Assembly: GCA_012295275.1 (NCBI GenBank)
Contig: CM022678.1
Span: forward strand, 12,798,592 to 12,859,591
Direction: 5' to 3'
Length of the DNA stretch: 61,000 bases
Source of the DNA: Chrysomallon squamiferum
Lineage: Eukaryota; Mollusca; Gastropoda; Neomphalida; Peltospiridae
Below are positions 50,308-61,000 of this stretch, one piece after another. Both the position numbers and the translations under genes were made by a program. The notes under the pieces were generated by a model, which saw only the letters and a program-made list of their open reading frames with translations, was not told the origin of the DNA and searched no databases. Numbering within the stretch: the stretch's first letter is position 1; every line of letters begins with the position of its first letter.

Positions 50308-50400
50308 TAAATCGTATTCTTCACGTGTCTAGATATCGTGAACATGTGAAACTAAGTATACGTGTGTATCGTATTCTTCACGTGTCATAGATAACGTTAA
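50308..50400. repeat. Degenerate minisatellite, right part
   Basis: tcgtattcttcacgtgtc at 50311 and 50369, continuing the array interrupted by the transposon. The junction aagtatacgtgtg|TA|tcgtattc at about 50353-50375 shows what the empty site looked like. Confidence 0.75.
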
Positions 50401-52057
50401 CAGTATGGATTTCTTTTCTCATTTTCTTTTCACCTCACTCGAGACGACTTGATTAAATTACTAATTAGCAAGATTCAGGTATCAAACAGAGATGTGCTGA
50501 GTCTAATTAATCTAAGAATTTAATCGACTCTGATAGTTATAGTGATAACATGCACATTTTTAATTTATAACCTTTCTTGTCAAAGAAACATAATATTAGA
50601 AATCGGAATGATGATGACAATGATGACGATGTCCTAGGATACTGCTTAAAGTCTTAACTAAAGAGTATGAAGATGACGATGACGACGACGGTAATGATAT
50701 CATCATCATCATCATCAGATAAAGAATAAATATTAATGTAAAATATTTAATCATCGTCTTCATCATCATCATCATCTTCATAATCATAATATATCAGCTT
50801 CATAATAATCATCACATCAGATTCATCCTTATCTTTATCATCATCAATTTCCACATCATTATTTTTCATTCTCTACTGTTCTTGCAACTCTTTCCCTATG
50901 TCGGTGTTTGTGGGACAGTGAATTACGCTAACAAACGCCACAGTGAAGAAAGATATCTTTATTTAATGATGTTTCGACGGCAACTACGTAACAGCTACGT
51001 GACTACACTGATGTAAGGTCAAAGAAGCCTACAAACGCTTTATTTATTTACAAATTATTTCTAAAAATTACTATAAGGTGTACTCATGTTCGTGGAAATT
51101 AAGAACGTTAAAAAGAATTTTAAATAAAATAAAATAAAATGAAATAAATAAATAAATAAAAAAGATTTTAAAAATTTCATTTCCAATCTTTACTACGAAT
51201 AAAATATGAGACAACCTTATTTAATGTACGTTTTATTTATTACCATTTTTTTCTTTTTTAAACTTCTCTAAAGAGCCTTAATAAATAAATATAAAAAATC
51301 AATTTCCTGTCTTTACCAACACAAAAGTACTTCTTGTTTGTTTATGTACAAATCATTTTTTTTTTTTAATTCTCTAAAGAGTGTTCGAGTCTGCGAAAAT
51401 AAAGAGCCTTAATAAAAAAATAAATTAGTTTTAATTTCCAGTCTTTACTAATTATAAAGTATGGTATTACTTCTTTTTGTTAATGCATAAGGCAACCTGT
51501 ATGATACATTCAAATATTTAGTCAATGTTTTTAACTCGGTCATCTTTCTCCAGTCTGTTAATAAATATATCGACATGCAGAGTACTAGCCAAACGCTTTA
51601 AAATGAAGAGGACAAAAACATAAAAAATAATAATAAGACGACGACAACGTCAAAGATTGCGACACGTTATACATCTGATAAATGTTCTAACAAGAAATAC
51701 AACACCTACGGCGATACCAACGTCACTACAGATATTACGATTTCTACATTCACAAATCCAGATAAAGAATTACATTTGTATTGACATCATTTCATTAACA
51801 TTAAAATAACAAGCTTTTATAATACATGGCACATTGTAATTAGTTTTTATACAGACACTATGTAGTATGTTTAACGAATTGCTGCTAAATTACAGGTAAA
51901 AATGCATTGTTCTTTCATCACACTTACCTATGAAAAGTTCAGCGCAGTACTACACAAAATTACACTGTTGTAAATATTCTCTTTGTCTTTTTCGACATCC
52001 AGGTAAAACAAAAGTAAGTCTCTGGTCAAAAACACATTGTTGTTTTCTTTCACTTAC
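50401..52057. other. Non-coding, ATC/CAT trinucleotide repeats, no gene seen
   Basis: Short CAT/ATG arrays at 50600-50860, AAATA arrays near 51125-51165. No coding exon recognised. A donor-like ATAG|gtaagtgt on the minus strand at about 51929 may belong to a 5' UTR exon. Confidence 0.4.
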
Positions 52058-52350
52058 CTGTTAAACGTAGTAAGGAATGCTGTATAAGGCTCACATCAAC
52101 TACAAAACACACCGCTGTCGTCAGACGCAGGCGACATTAACAACGAGGTTGTCCCAGGTAAAAACAGCCAGGTAAAAATAAATCCTACCTGAAATCAACG
52201 TGCGCTTTAATGCGCTGTTTCGCCGTCTCGTGGAGTGCGCGAGCGACGGTTCACGAAAAGCCAATCAGAAGGAGGAATATTGATTTGTGTGCTGTCCGCT
52301 CTAATGAAATGTTACACGTCTGCGTAACAAATGGAGCGTGACTGCACACA
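52058..52350 (-). promoter_or_regulatory. CpG-richer block with CCAAT box, candidate upstream promoter
   Basis: GC- and CpG-richer than its surroundings (cgccgtctcgtggagtgcgc near 52228). It has CCAATCAG near 52260 and, on the minus strand, a strong donor AACAG|gtaagtga at 52058/52057. It could be the promoter and first non-coding exon of the tetraspanin, 8.4 kb upstream of its ATG. A TATAAAA on the plus strand near 52352 could instead serve a plus-strand transcript. Inference only. Confidence 0.35.
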
Positions 52351-54092
52351 TATAAAACAATATTATAATTTATTCATAATTATTCTGCAAGACTTGATTA
52401 ATGTCATACTGATAGGATATAGATAACAAAGTTATTATTAATACTTCTATAGCATTATAAGTTGTAAATATCTGGATACTCCTATACGTTATATAGTATT
52501 TGTTACCACTGTTAGTATTATATTTCTATAGCATTATAAGTTATAAATATTTGGATATTGCTATTGTATTACAAGAATTGTTTAATATGATACTGATAGC
52601 CTATAAATAATAAAGTTATTTTTATTACTTATATTTCTATAGTATAAAAATATTTAGATATTTCTATTAATTAGCATTCTGACGTTTGGTACGATATTGC
52701 TGCAGAACTACAAGAACTATGGTTACAACAGAAATTGTTTTATAAAACCTTCGACTTCTTACCGTATTCTGATTAAACCATAACAACAATTAATTTAAAA
52801 TGATGATGATAATGACGACATGATGATGATGATGAAAATATATTATGAATTCTATTCTTTTTACATATTTTCATGTAATTATATGAAAACGAAAAGTCCA
52901 TGGACTAGTAAATCATAAATGTTTTTTGGCGTCACGCAAGCTGTAATATATATTCTGTAAGAAAATAAAATTTAATAAAATTAAAAAATAAATAAATGAA
53001 GTCGTGAAATCTGACCCTTTAAAATAACTAATTAGCATTAATCAATATGGCTGATTCATAAAATTTCAATATATTAACGGTTAACTGGAGCCGGAAAGTA
53101 CTATTGAGTTATTTGTACATTTCCAGGTTAATAGGATACATGTTGAATATTACCAGTTTTTCGTAATAAAAATGTACTAACAAGTTTACAAAAATATATA
53201 ACGTTTTGTCTTTTCATTTTTAATTTCTTTCTTTCTTTCTTTTGTAATTGTTATTGTCGTTACTGTCGTTGTGTTCTTTTTGACGATGTATATATATATA
53301 TATATATATGGATCATTAATAATTTATTTTTAAAAATAAACTTTTTTTAAACACAGGAATAGAACATTTTGTTGTTTTAAACATTTGCTGAATAATATCT
53401 ATTTATATTCAAGATTTATATTCATTATTTACATTGTCGTCCGCTTTCAGAATACAAATGGCGATGCCTTCCGTTGTGATTAATCTCGATAAAACAAACA
53501 TGCAGAACTGACACCAAGTTCTGCAAGTTTAATATTAGCTCACTAATGGGTAAATTCAGTAATGATGTTCGTCAGATAAGAATTATTAGCTACATCTCGA
53601 GCTGTGCGACTGACTAATGAGTAAACGCAGAACGTGTTATCGATGGAGAATAGTTTCCGTTGTTACAAAATTATTTTGATTAAATCAGGCTATTTAATGA
53701 ATCATTTCTTTCTTTTCTTTCTAGTTTTCATTTTTTTTTAAAAAGTCGAATTTTATATATCTATATATATATTTTGTTGTTATAATTTTGAATATTGTTA
53801 ACGCATAACTTGACATTTCCTTGAGTGTCAGTCCGAGTCTGAGTATGAGTGTGCGTGAGTGTGTGAGCGAGAACACATTTCTGCATTTCAGTATCTGAAT
53901 GTTTCTCTGTGTAACTAACTAACTTTTTCTTTAATATAATAATTTACTCTACCTGTTGGTAATATTTTCCTCTTCTTTTTTAAATTATTTTTTAAAAATT
54001 ATATTGCTTATGTATGTATGTACGTGTAGGTGTGTGTAGGCGTATGTATGTGTTAAGTGTTTGTATTGTATTGATATGAGGATCTGTATGTA

Positions 54093-54132
<40 letters not shown>

Positions 54133-54193
54133 TTTATGCAGTGTGTATTTAAATCTGTGCAGATAATAGTTGGACATTTCTCGTGGAGCTCAT
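52351..54193. other. Non-coding, no gene seen
   Basis: AT-rich. Short repeated lines near 52440-52670 (atttctatagcattataagt). A block of mixed-composition unique sequence at 53430-53660. TATG/TG repeats at 54010-54132. Confidence 0.45.
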
Positions 54194-54199
54194 TGAGTA

Positions 54200-54402
54200 C
54201 TAGTGATATGTGACTGTGATATGTGCTGTGATATGTGGCTATGATATGTGACTGTGATATGTGGCTATGATATGTGACTGTGATATGTGGCTATGATATG
54301 TGACTGTGATATGTGGCTATGATATGTGACTGTGATATGTGGCTGTGATATGTGACTGTGATATGTGACTGTGATATGTGGCTGTGATATGTGACTGTGA
54401 TA
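54200..54402. repeat. Minisatellite, unit 12/24 bp (tgatatgtgactg / tgatatgtggcta)
   Basis: About 16 tandem units alternating gtgatatgtgact and gtgatatgtggct, i.e. a 24 bp double unit built on a 12 bp motif. Confidence 0.93.
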
Positions 54403-54503
54403 TGTATGGTCACAATGCATGCTGATGTATTCTGGACCCGTTATTGTTTAATGAGCAACATGTTATACAAACCGTATAGTTGTCTAATGCAATAGTCCCG
54501 GTG

Positions 54504-54511
54504 TGACGTCA
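54504..54511 (+). promoter_or_regulatory. CRE palindrome TGACGTCA
   Basis: A perfect cAMP-response-element palindrome (ggtgTGACGTCAcgat) about 350 bases before the BRICHOS start codon. It suits CREB/ATF control of that gene, but a chance occurrence cannot be excluded. Confidence 0.4.
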
Positions 54512-54861
54512 CGATGATGATGATGATGATGTCGCCAAGTGGTTTGTCTAGTTATCTGTCTGTCTGTCTTGTGTCTGTTGTCTACCATCTATCTACCTTT
54601 CTATTTGTCTGTCTGTATGTCAGTCAATGTAGATGTCTATCTATCTATCTAACTATCTATCGATCTATCTATTATTCATTTATAATAATAATAACCTAAC
54701 TCATTTCGAGTTTAAACAAATCTTTTTCTGTTCTTGTTATCAAAGAAGAAAGAAAACACCTGTTGGAAGACATACCTACCTTAATTACAGGTGAGAGGGT
54801 TACAGGTAAGACAAGGCTCTCCCAGTGTCATTCTGTCTGTTCCCGGCTAGCAGTGTCCAGT

Positions 54862-54924
54862 ATGATGTGGTTTGCTCTTTTATTTATTTCAGCAGTCTTT
54901 GCCCAAATTGAGTGGCCTTGGACG
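54862..54924 (+). CDS. BRICHOS gene exon 1, signal peptide
   Basis: 21 codons, MMWFALLFISAVFAQIEWPWT, then the donor ACG|gttggt (weak but phase-correct). The hydrophobic core FALLFISAVFA is typical of a signal peptide. Confidence 0.8.
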
Positions 54925-55032
54925 GTTGGTTTCAGTATATTTACTAGTTTTATTAGTTTGTAGTAGTATTAGTATTAATAGTATTAGTAGCAGAAGTTGT
55001 AGTAGTAATAGTAGTAGTGGTGGTGGGGGTGA

Positions 55033-55084
<52 letters not shown>

Positions 55085-56947
55085 TCTTTAATTCGCTGAT
55101 ATTACTAAAACTTGTAGATAAGTTATATTTTACACTTACTATTATCATTTAGTATTGATGTGTAATAAAAAAAATAAACAAGAATACGTTATATGCAAAT
55201 TCATTCTTCATAAATATCATTCCGATCAGCAGAACATATTTTAATACTTGTACTAAAATAACAACAGATTAATTTTTGTTATGGTCTTGTTGGCCCGAGT
55301 TAACTAAATTTATGTGAAGTACAAAAGCAACAACAAATTATTACGATTATACTACCATTGCTACATTAACATTACAATAAAAATTACTACAACAACAGAT
55401 ATTACTGCTAATAATACAATAATTGTCACTACCGCAATGGCAACTACAACAACTCCTTCTACAACATTTATTACTACTATTTACTACTGCTACGAATACT
55501 ACTAGTACTGCAGCTACTTCTACTACTACTTCTACTCATATTACTATTACTGCTTTAAAAAAAAAGCTTATATAATAACAGTTATTACTGTTATTACTAT
55601 TACTATATATAACTATTATTGCTAGTGGATTAATGTCGTACAATAATTCCTACTACTACTACTACACCAACAATTTCTACAACTACTACTGCTATTACTA
55701 CTATAACACACCACATGGTGATATACTTTTATTTGCTTATGTTATTAATTATAATGACATAATGAATCAACTGTTGATGTTGACGTAGTAGTAACTTGTG
55801 TGAATGGAGGATAGCATCAGTGTGACATCGTTCTAATGATGCTGATGTCAACGTTGATGTTGTTTTAGCTATGCTGATGTTCTAGTAACTAAATGTGATG
55901 TATAAATTTGACATTAATGAGTTCGTTGTTGTTTTGTTTTTAGCCAAACGAAAGTGACCTTGACCTTGGCGATTTGGCTGATCTACACAACATTCATGAA
56001 CTTGTGTCAGTTCTGGAAGACAGAGAGCATGTTAGGATTTATTTATTTATTTATTTGTCTGTCTGTTTGTTTGTTTGTTTGTTTTTAAATTATTAATACA
56101 TTTACTTTGTATGAATGCTTAAATTTTTGTTAAATAACTATTTAGTATTAATTATCATTGTAATCCTGAAGCTATTTAGACGATTTATTAAATTATCGTC
56201 AGAATATTTAGTAGGTTTCTTCTTCTTCTTTTTATATTTATATTTTTATTTTTAATTTATTTATTTTAGTGGGCATGGTTTGTAGAGCATATCTAAATAT
56301 ATTTATCTAGGAAGTCAGTGGACTGTTTGTTTGAACTTAATAATTTCATTTGAATTTTTGTAGCATACTCTGGCGCTGAAAGACCTTGACACTCACGTCT
56401 GCTACCTCATTGACATGCAGACGTCACATATGACGACACAAGACATTCTTAATGACGTTAGAGTAAGTAACCATAGAGACTGAAATTAAAATATTCATAG
56501 TCTTCACCTCTAATTTGCTTCTGATTCATAATCGTCCGTACTATTTTTTAAATAATAATAATAATAACAATAATAATAATAATAATAAATAGTACAGCAG
56601 TACAATCGCAAAGTGCCAAATAAGGGTGTATAATGTAATATTTTATTTTTACTTTAAATATTTTAAATGTAAAATAATTTTTAAATAATAATAATAATAA
56701 CAATTTTTAAATAACAACAACAACAACAACAACAATAATAACAATAATAATAATAATAATAATAATTTCTTTATTTACACAGATGAATGGTAACCAGATT
56801 ATTTCGAATCAATTCGTGGCAGAGTTCCCTCCCTTGGACCATAGCGAATTGTCTAATTACGGACACAGAATATCTCATTACTGTAAACACAACCCTACAG
56901 TTAAACTCGGCAAAAACGACGGTAGGTTTTACCACGACGACCACCAC

Positions 56948-56981
<34 letters not shown>

Positions 56982-57170
56982 GTAACTCAATAATAATAAT
57001 TTATATATTTAACTAGCACGAATTAGAGCATTTATAACTTTTGATCTTAATGTTTAATTTTAAATTATATATTTACATAATACAAATAATTATATAAAAA
57101 ATTAAAATTTTCTTCTTTTACGTTTTTTTATCTTCCAGGACTTCAGACGCCACAGCCTGTAGGCAAATAG
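54862..57170 (+). CDS. Small secreted BRICHOS-domain protein, five exons, 139 residues
   Basis: Joined CDS: 54862-54924, 55944-56030, 56364-56462, 56783-56921, 57139-57170. Every junction is GT-AG and in phase. Seen: MMWFALLFISAVFAQ is a signal peptide with likely cleavage near A-Q or shortly before. An acidic prosegment (NESDLDLGDLADLHN) and a helical stretch follow. The BRICHOS region has THVCYLIDM, TTQDILNDV, FPPLDHSELSNYG and ISHYCKHNPTVKL: two Cys about 55 residues apart with an upstream conserved Asp, as in ITM2/Bri. The tail is short, ending LQTPQPVGK. Known: BRICHOS domains are chaperone-like and usually shield an aggregation-prone C-terminal peptide; in annelids they precede antimicrobial peptides. 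Here there is no transmembrane segment apart from the signal peptide and no obvious cationic peptide after the domain. An in-frame upstream Met at 54763 exists, but the 54862 start exposes the signal peptide. Confidence 0.88.
55036..55084. repeat. (TTA)n microsatellite, BRICHOS intron 1
   Basis: A perfect ATT array after a GTA/GTG tract. The Ile-run frame is an artefact. Confidence 0.95.
55944..56030 (+). CDS. BRICHOS gene exon 2, acidic prosegment
   Basis: The acceptor ttttgtttttag and donor GAGCAT|gttagg bound 29 codons, PNESDLDLGDLADLHNIHEL then VSVLEDREH. Confidence 0.82.
56364..56462 (+). CDS. BRICHOS gene exon 3, first half of BRICHOS
   Basis: The acceptor tgaatttttgtag and donor AGA|gtaagt bound 33 codons. 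DTHVCYLIDMQTSHMTTQDI carries the first BRICHOS Cys in the family context T-C-Y-x-I. Confidence 0.9.
56783..56921 (+). CDS. BRICHOS gene exon 4, second half of BRICHOS
   Basis: The acceptor ctttatttacacag and donor GACG|gtaggt bound 139 bases. It encodes MNGNQIISNQFVAEFPPLDH, then ISHYCKHNPTVKLGKND with the second BRICHOS Cys. The AAT array after the donor is intronic. Confidence 0.92.
56946..56999. repeat. (AAT)n microsatellite, BRICHOS intron 4
   Basis: An AAT array shortly after the exon 4 donor. Other AAT/AAC arrays lie before exon 4 (about 56553-56765). Confidence 0.93.
57139..57170 (+). CDS. BRICHOS gene exon 5, short C-terminal tail and stop
   Basis: The acceptor ttatcttccag; the exon encodes (G)LQTPQPVGK and TAG. 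AATAAA follows at 57253-57258. Confidence 0.8.
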
Positions 57171-57252
57171 GAAAGATTATTACGTCATCAATCAACAACA
57201 GAATCACTCGTATCCAACAAAATACTAATTTATTGCTTACTGAGCGCTGGTG

Positions 57253-57258
57253 AATAAA
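57253..57258 (+). terminator. Poly(A) signal of the BRICHOS gene
   Basis: AATAAA 83 bases after the stop codon; a T/G-rich segment follows. Confidence 0.65.
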
Positions 57259-57339
57259 AAAAAGATCACTGATAAAGAAATAGTTTGATTATTTTCTGTA
57301 ACAGTCACTAACAACGTAGTTCCTTACAATAACACACTG

Positions 57340-57480
57340 CAAGTAAATAAATAAACAGATAGACAGACAGACAGACAGACAGGCAGACAGATTGATAGAT
57401 CGATAGATAGATAGACAGATAGACAGATAAGTAAGTTATAAATAAATAAATAAATAAATAAATAGATAGTAAGTAAGTAA
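57340..57480. repeat. (CAGA)n / (GATA)n / (AAAT)n mixed microsatellite
   Basis: A run of AGAC, AGAT, AAAT and AAGT tetranucleotides between the two convergent genes. The Leu/Tyr/Ser frames on the minus strand are artefacts. Confidence 0.9.
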
Positions 57481-57548
57481 GTAAATAAACAAATTCTCTT
57501 GGCATTTCTACAGTATCTTAGAAAACAATGCATACTAAGCACCACAAC

Positions 57549-57550
<2 letters not shown>

Positions 57551-57595
<45 letters not shown>

Positions 57596-57596
57596 T
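57551..57596. repeat. (TTA)n microsatellite
   Basis: A perfect TTA array in the intergenic region. Confidence 0.95.
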
Positions 57597-58083
57597 TAAT
57601 TGCGAATGGTTTATTATAAATCTGTCATTACGTTGTTGCTTTTTATCAGACAATTTTTACTGATTATCAAGTTCTTTGTCATCATCATCAACAAGATCAA
57701 CAAATGACGACGATTACTGTTTTTTTTTTTTTTATTCTGATACTAAGAATGTTGGAAATAGCAAAAATTTGAAAAAATAATAATAATTTTAAAAAATAAT
57801 TAGAAATAATACAATTCTATATTAACGTTTAGCGTTATTTATGTAAAAACTAATGCAACTTTACATACATTTTATATATTTTACATATTACTGGTTTGTT
57901 CATTCGGGTTTGCTAATAATAAAGTTTGACAATAACAATAATATTCATGAAAATGAATAAATATAAATGTAAAAACCAAATATCCCTAAAAGACTGAGGA
58001 TACAACAAATTGCAGCCATAACTAACAGTTAAACAAATAATCTTTAAAACCTATATTTTTCTTTTCGTTGATGTCGTTTTGTT
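57597..58083. other. 3' UTR/intergenic region of the CUB gene
   Basis: AT-rich, no frame. It lies between the ends of two convergent genes and probably holds the minus-strand 3' UTR. No single poly(A) signal can be chosen with confidence. Confidence 0.45.
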
Positions 58084-58301
58084 TTAGATTGCTGTAACAT
58101 CGACTTTATTACATTTCATTTTTTTTCTAAACGAGGCTCGGTGAACCCAGATGCCTTTTGATCCAATCTTGTTACAGCAGACGACAACCAGGACAGAAAA
58201 CAGCGTGAAAATTGCGATCAAGCTCAAAATGGCGCCAGTTTTTCTGAATTCACTGTCCGACAGAGACAACGTGGATATGTCTCTTCCTGACTTTGGTTTA
58301 C
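58084..58301 (-). CDS. CUB gene terminal exon: stalk, transmembrane segment, tail
   Basis: The acceptor atttgttacag; 72 codons including TAA. KPKSGRDISTLSLSDSEF is the stalk. The transmembrane segment is about 20 residues, followed by a basic tail of about 30 residues without a recognised signalling motif. Confidence 0.9.
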
Positions 58302-58380
58302 CTGTAACAAATATTTAAATAATAAACAAGCATATTTTTTAAAATATAAATAAAAATAAATACATAATAAAGTTATGTTA

Positions 58381-58426
<46 letters not shown>

Positions 58427-58501
58427 TATTATTATTAAAATTTATTTTATTCTATTTTTATTTGTAAATTGTATAGATTAATGCGTTAATATAGTTTCTA
58501 T

Positions 58502-58580
<79 letters not shown>

Positions 58581-59709
58581 CACAAACACACATAATTACA
58601 CATACACATATACATACACACATACAGACACACATATAGGAACAATATTAATGCATTATACCGTAGAATTTCCATTAAGCAACAAATTTAAAAAATAAAT
58701 AAATAAATTTAGAAATTAATAATGATGAGCATGTTGATAATATAAACAACTTCACACACACACAGTTACTAAATTTTTTCTTCTTCCTTATTTTATGTAT
58801 ATATAAAGAAAAAACCCCCACATCTAGCAGAAATGTTTTAATACTTACTCCAGTATTTCACTTTGAAGCCCATCTTCTGCACAGAGTTATCGGACATGAA
58901 ACGCACTGTCATATACTGCCCAGTACTGATATACCACGGTCTGTCGTAACCGCAGAAGAAACCAAGTCTACTCGCATGCACAGAATCTCCTGTAAAGAAG
59001 GAAGAATAACAGATAGATGGGGGAAAATAAAAATAAATAAACAAAATAAAAATAAAATAAAATAAAATAAAATAAAATAAAATAAATACATAAATAAGTA
59101 ATTTCGACATCTTAGAATACATAATTTAAACTAACATTAATGATCACTTATAAATAGTGAAATACCATGTATTAATAAGTTGTTACACTGTTGTCATCTT
59201 AAATAATAACTGTCAGCTCAAAATACAAATACACAACCTGAAATAAACTCAATGAATTATACATTTAATTTACATCAAAAAGCGTGCTTATACACAATCA
59301 AAACAAATATCAGTAATGTAAATAATAGTCACTGCAGTTAATAATAATAATAATAATGATAATAATAATAATAATAAATATGTAAATACATAAACGTAAA
59401 GTTATGCGATGCTCGAAAACGCCATAATGATGATGTTAGTCCTCTAATATCAAGAGATTTTAAAACTTGCAAACAATTACTGAAAAGTCACTCATGTAAA
59501 AACTTGCTGTTTTAAAACGTCATTATAAATATCATCAGGTTAAATTAAAAAGCTAAGCTGAGATTTTCATTTTACTGCGCTGTAGGCTAATTATTGAAAG
59601 AGGCGCAGAAAACTGATTTCATAGAACCCCGAGAATTCAGAAAGTTTGATGTTTAGTCTGGTATCATCCCAGGAATGTTTTAGAGCTGGCAGTTGTCACT
59701 AGTTGTCTG

Positions 59710-59773
<64 letters not shown>

Positions 59774-60406
59774 ATGTTGATGAGAAAAAGAGAGACAATA
59801 GAGAGAGAGGATTTATTAGAGATCAGTCTTGATGGAAACCATATAATAAATTCTTCCAGGATAACATTTTTCAAAATGGCAGTCATGAAACTTCATATAA
59901 AAAAATGTTACCTCTTCAAATAAAGTTACTCATAGTGACGTGAGAATTAATTAGGACTATTTAATGCGTGATTCGCGAGGTAATAAGTAGTCCTCACCGT
60001 CATAAAATGTCACGTTATCCCATCTGCACGAAGAACTGAGTTCCAGGTAAGCTGCTATCACCTGAGCACTGACCACGTGATCGTCTGTAGCCGCCATGAT
60101 TCTCCACGTGTCGTTCAGGTTACTGCAGAATAAGATATATATATATGTATGTATGTATATATAAAACAAAAAAAGAACAACCTAACTAAAGTAACAATGT
60201 GAAAAATGAAATATGATTTGAACCATCCGACAGATATTTATTATTATCATAATTATTGTTATTACTATTATTGTTGTTGTTGTTGTTGATAGTGTTGTTG
60301 TTGCTATTATTAACGTTTACCTCCTATAAGTGCCTGGGAAGTCAGTTGTATAGAAGTAGAGAGGACCATTCCGAGCAACCAGTGACACCTCAGCTGACGT
60401 GCAAAG
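58084..60406 (-). CDS. CUB-domain type I membrane protein, 3' four exons
   Basis: Joined CDS (minus): 60321-60406, 59998-60122, 58849-58989, 58084-58301. All phases agree. Seen: a CUB domain (VARNGPLYFYTTDFPGTYRS, NDTWRIMAA, AYLELSSSCRWDNVTFYDG, LGFFCGYDRPWYISTG, MTVRFMSDNS, MGFKVKYW). A Ser/Thr-rich stalk, a hydrophobic segment AILSLIAIFTLFSVLVVVCC and a basic cytoplasmic tail ending KCNKVDVTAI follow. Known: CUB domains are extracellular beta-sandwiches with two conserved disulfides. Here the pair in SSSC...GFFC is present, but the usual second Cys before the W-x-I motif is absent (NLNDTWRI), so the first disulfide is probably missing. The signal peptide and any further N-terminal domains lie right of the exon at 60406, probably outside the window. 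Function unknown. Confidence 0.9.
58381..58439. repeat. (TTA)n microsatellite
   Basis: A TTA array in the intron before the terminal CUB-gene exon. Confidence 0.95.
58504..58580. repeat. (CT)n then (TA)n microsatellite
   Basis: A perfect CT run to 58555 then TA repeats, followed by CA-rich sequence. A GA array on the gene's sense strand. Confidence 0.96.
58849..58989 (-). CDS. CUB gene exon, end of CUB domain
   Basis: The acceptor cttctttacag and donor TGGA|gtaagt bound 141 bases. It encodes GDSVHASRLGFFCGYDRPWY, then MTVRFMSDNSVQKMGFKVK. A TTTTA pentanucleotide array lies in the following upstream intron. Confidence 0.93.
59713..59770. repeat. (GA)n microsatellite
   Basis: A perfect GA run in the CUB-gene intron. 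Confidence 0.96.
59998..60122 (-). CDS. CUB gene exon, middle of CUB domain
   Basis: The acceptor attctgcag and donor GACG|gtgagg bound 125 bases. It encodes NLNDTWRIMAATDDHVV, then AYLELSSSCRWDNVTFYD. Confidence 0.92.
60321..60406 (-). CDS. CUB gene exon, start of CUB domain
   Basis: The acceptor agtttttcag and donor AGGAG|gtaaac bound 86 bases. It encodes LCTSAEVSLVARNGPLYFYT then TDFPGTYR. The upstream exon is not identified in the remaining 0.6 kb. Confidence 0.85.
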
Positions 60407-60442
60407 CTGAAAAACTAACACAAACAACAAATACATACATAT

Positions 60443-61000
<558 letters not shown>

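Overview
The window is strongly AT-rich eukaryotic DNA with GT-AG introns, long non-coding introns and very many microsatellites and minisatellites. The genes are animal genes: a PAS-domain kinase, C2H2 zinc-finger genes, a tetraspanin, a small secreted BRICHOS protein and a CUB-domain membrane protein. Together with Tc1/mariner and pogo-like transposon remnants this suggests an invertebrate, perhaps a lophotrochozoan such as a mollusc or annelid. The sequence alone does not fix the phylum. No prokaryotic, viral or CRISPR feature was seen.

Layout. (1) 1-19090, minus strand: PASK. Fifteen coding exons can be joined in frame from the start codon at 19090 to the beginning of the kinase domain at 168; the rest of the kinase lies beyond the left edge. 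Its introns hold several minisatellites, a Tc1/mariner-type MITE (3551-3783), a second inverted-repeat element (9919-10521) and a decayed Tc1 transposase (about 10780-11570). (2) About 18030-30170: two tandem copies of a roughly 6 kb segment. Each copy carries the PASK first exon and promoter on the minus strand and a C2H2 zinc-finger gene on the plus strand, head to head. Copy 1 keeps a working PASK exon 1 but a broken zinc-finger gene. Copy 2 has an intact ten-finger gene but a PASK exon 1 whose splice donor is lost. (3) 32.1-43.7 kb, minus strand: a tetraspanin. One of its introns contains a minisatellite of about 7.8 kb (33475-41290, unit about 50 bp). (4) 43.7-54.4 kb: no supported coding exon, many simple repeats, and a 1283 bp pogo-like element (49025-50307) inserted at a TA inside an older minisatellite. 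(5) 54862-57170, plus strand: a five-exon gene for a 139-residue secreted BRICHOS protein. (6) 58084-60406, minus strand: the 3' four exons of a CUB-plus-transmembrane protein, convergent with the BRICHOS gene; its 5' end lies beyond the right edge.

The genes do not form an obvious pathway. The most informative structures are the reciprocal decay of the duplicated PASK/zinc-finger pair, the very large intronic minisatellite with a clean internal micro-inversion, a minisatellite that copies a PASK splice donor, and the compact BRICHOS precursor. All splice joins were made by eye from reading frame, phase and GT-AG consensus and have no transcript support here.
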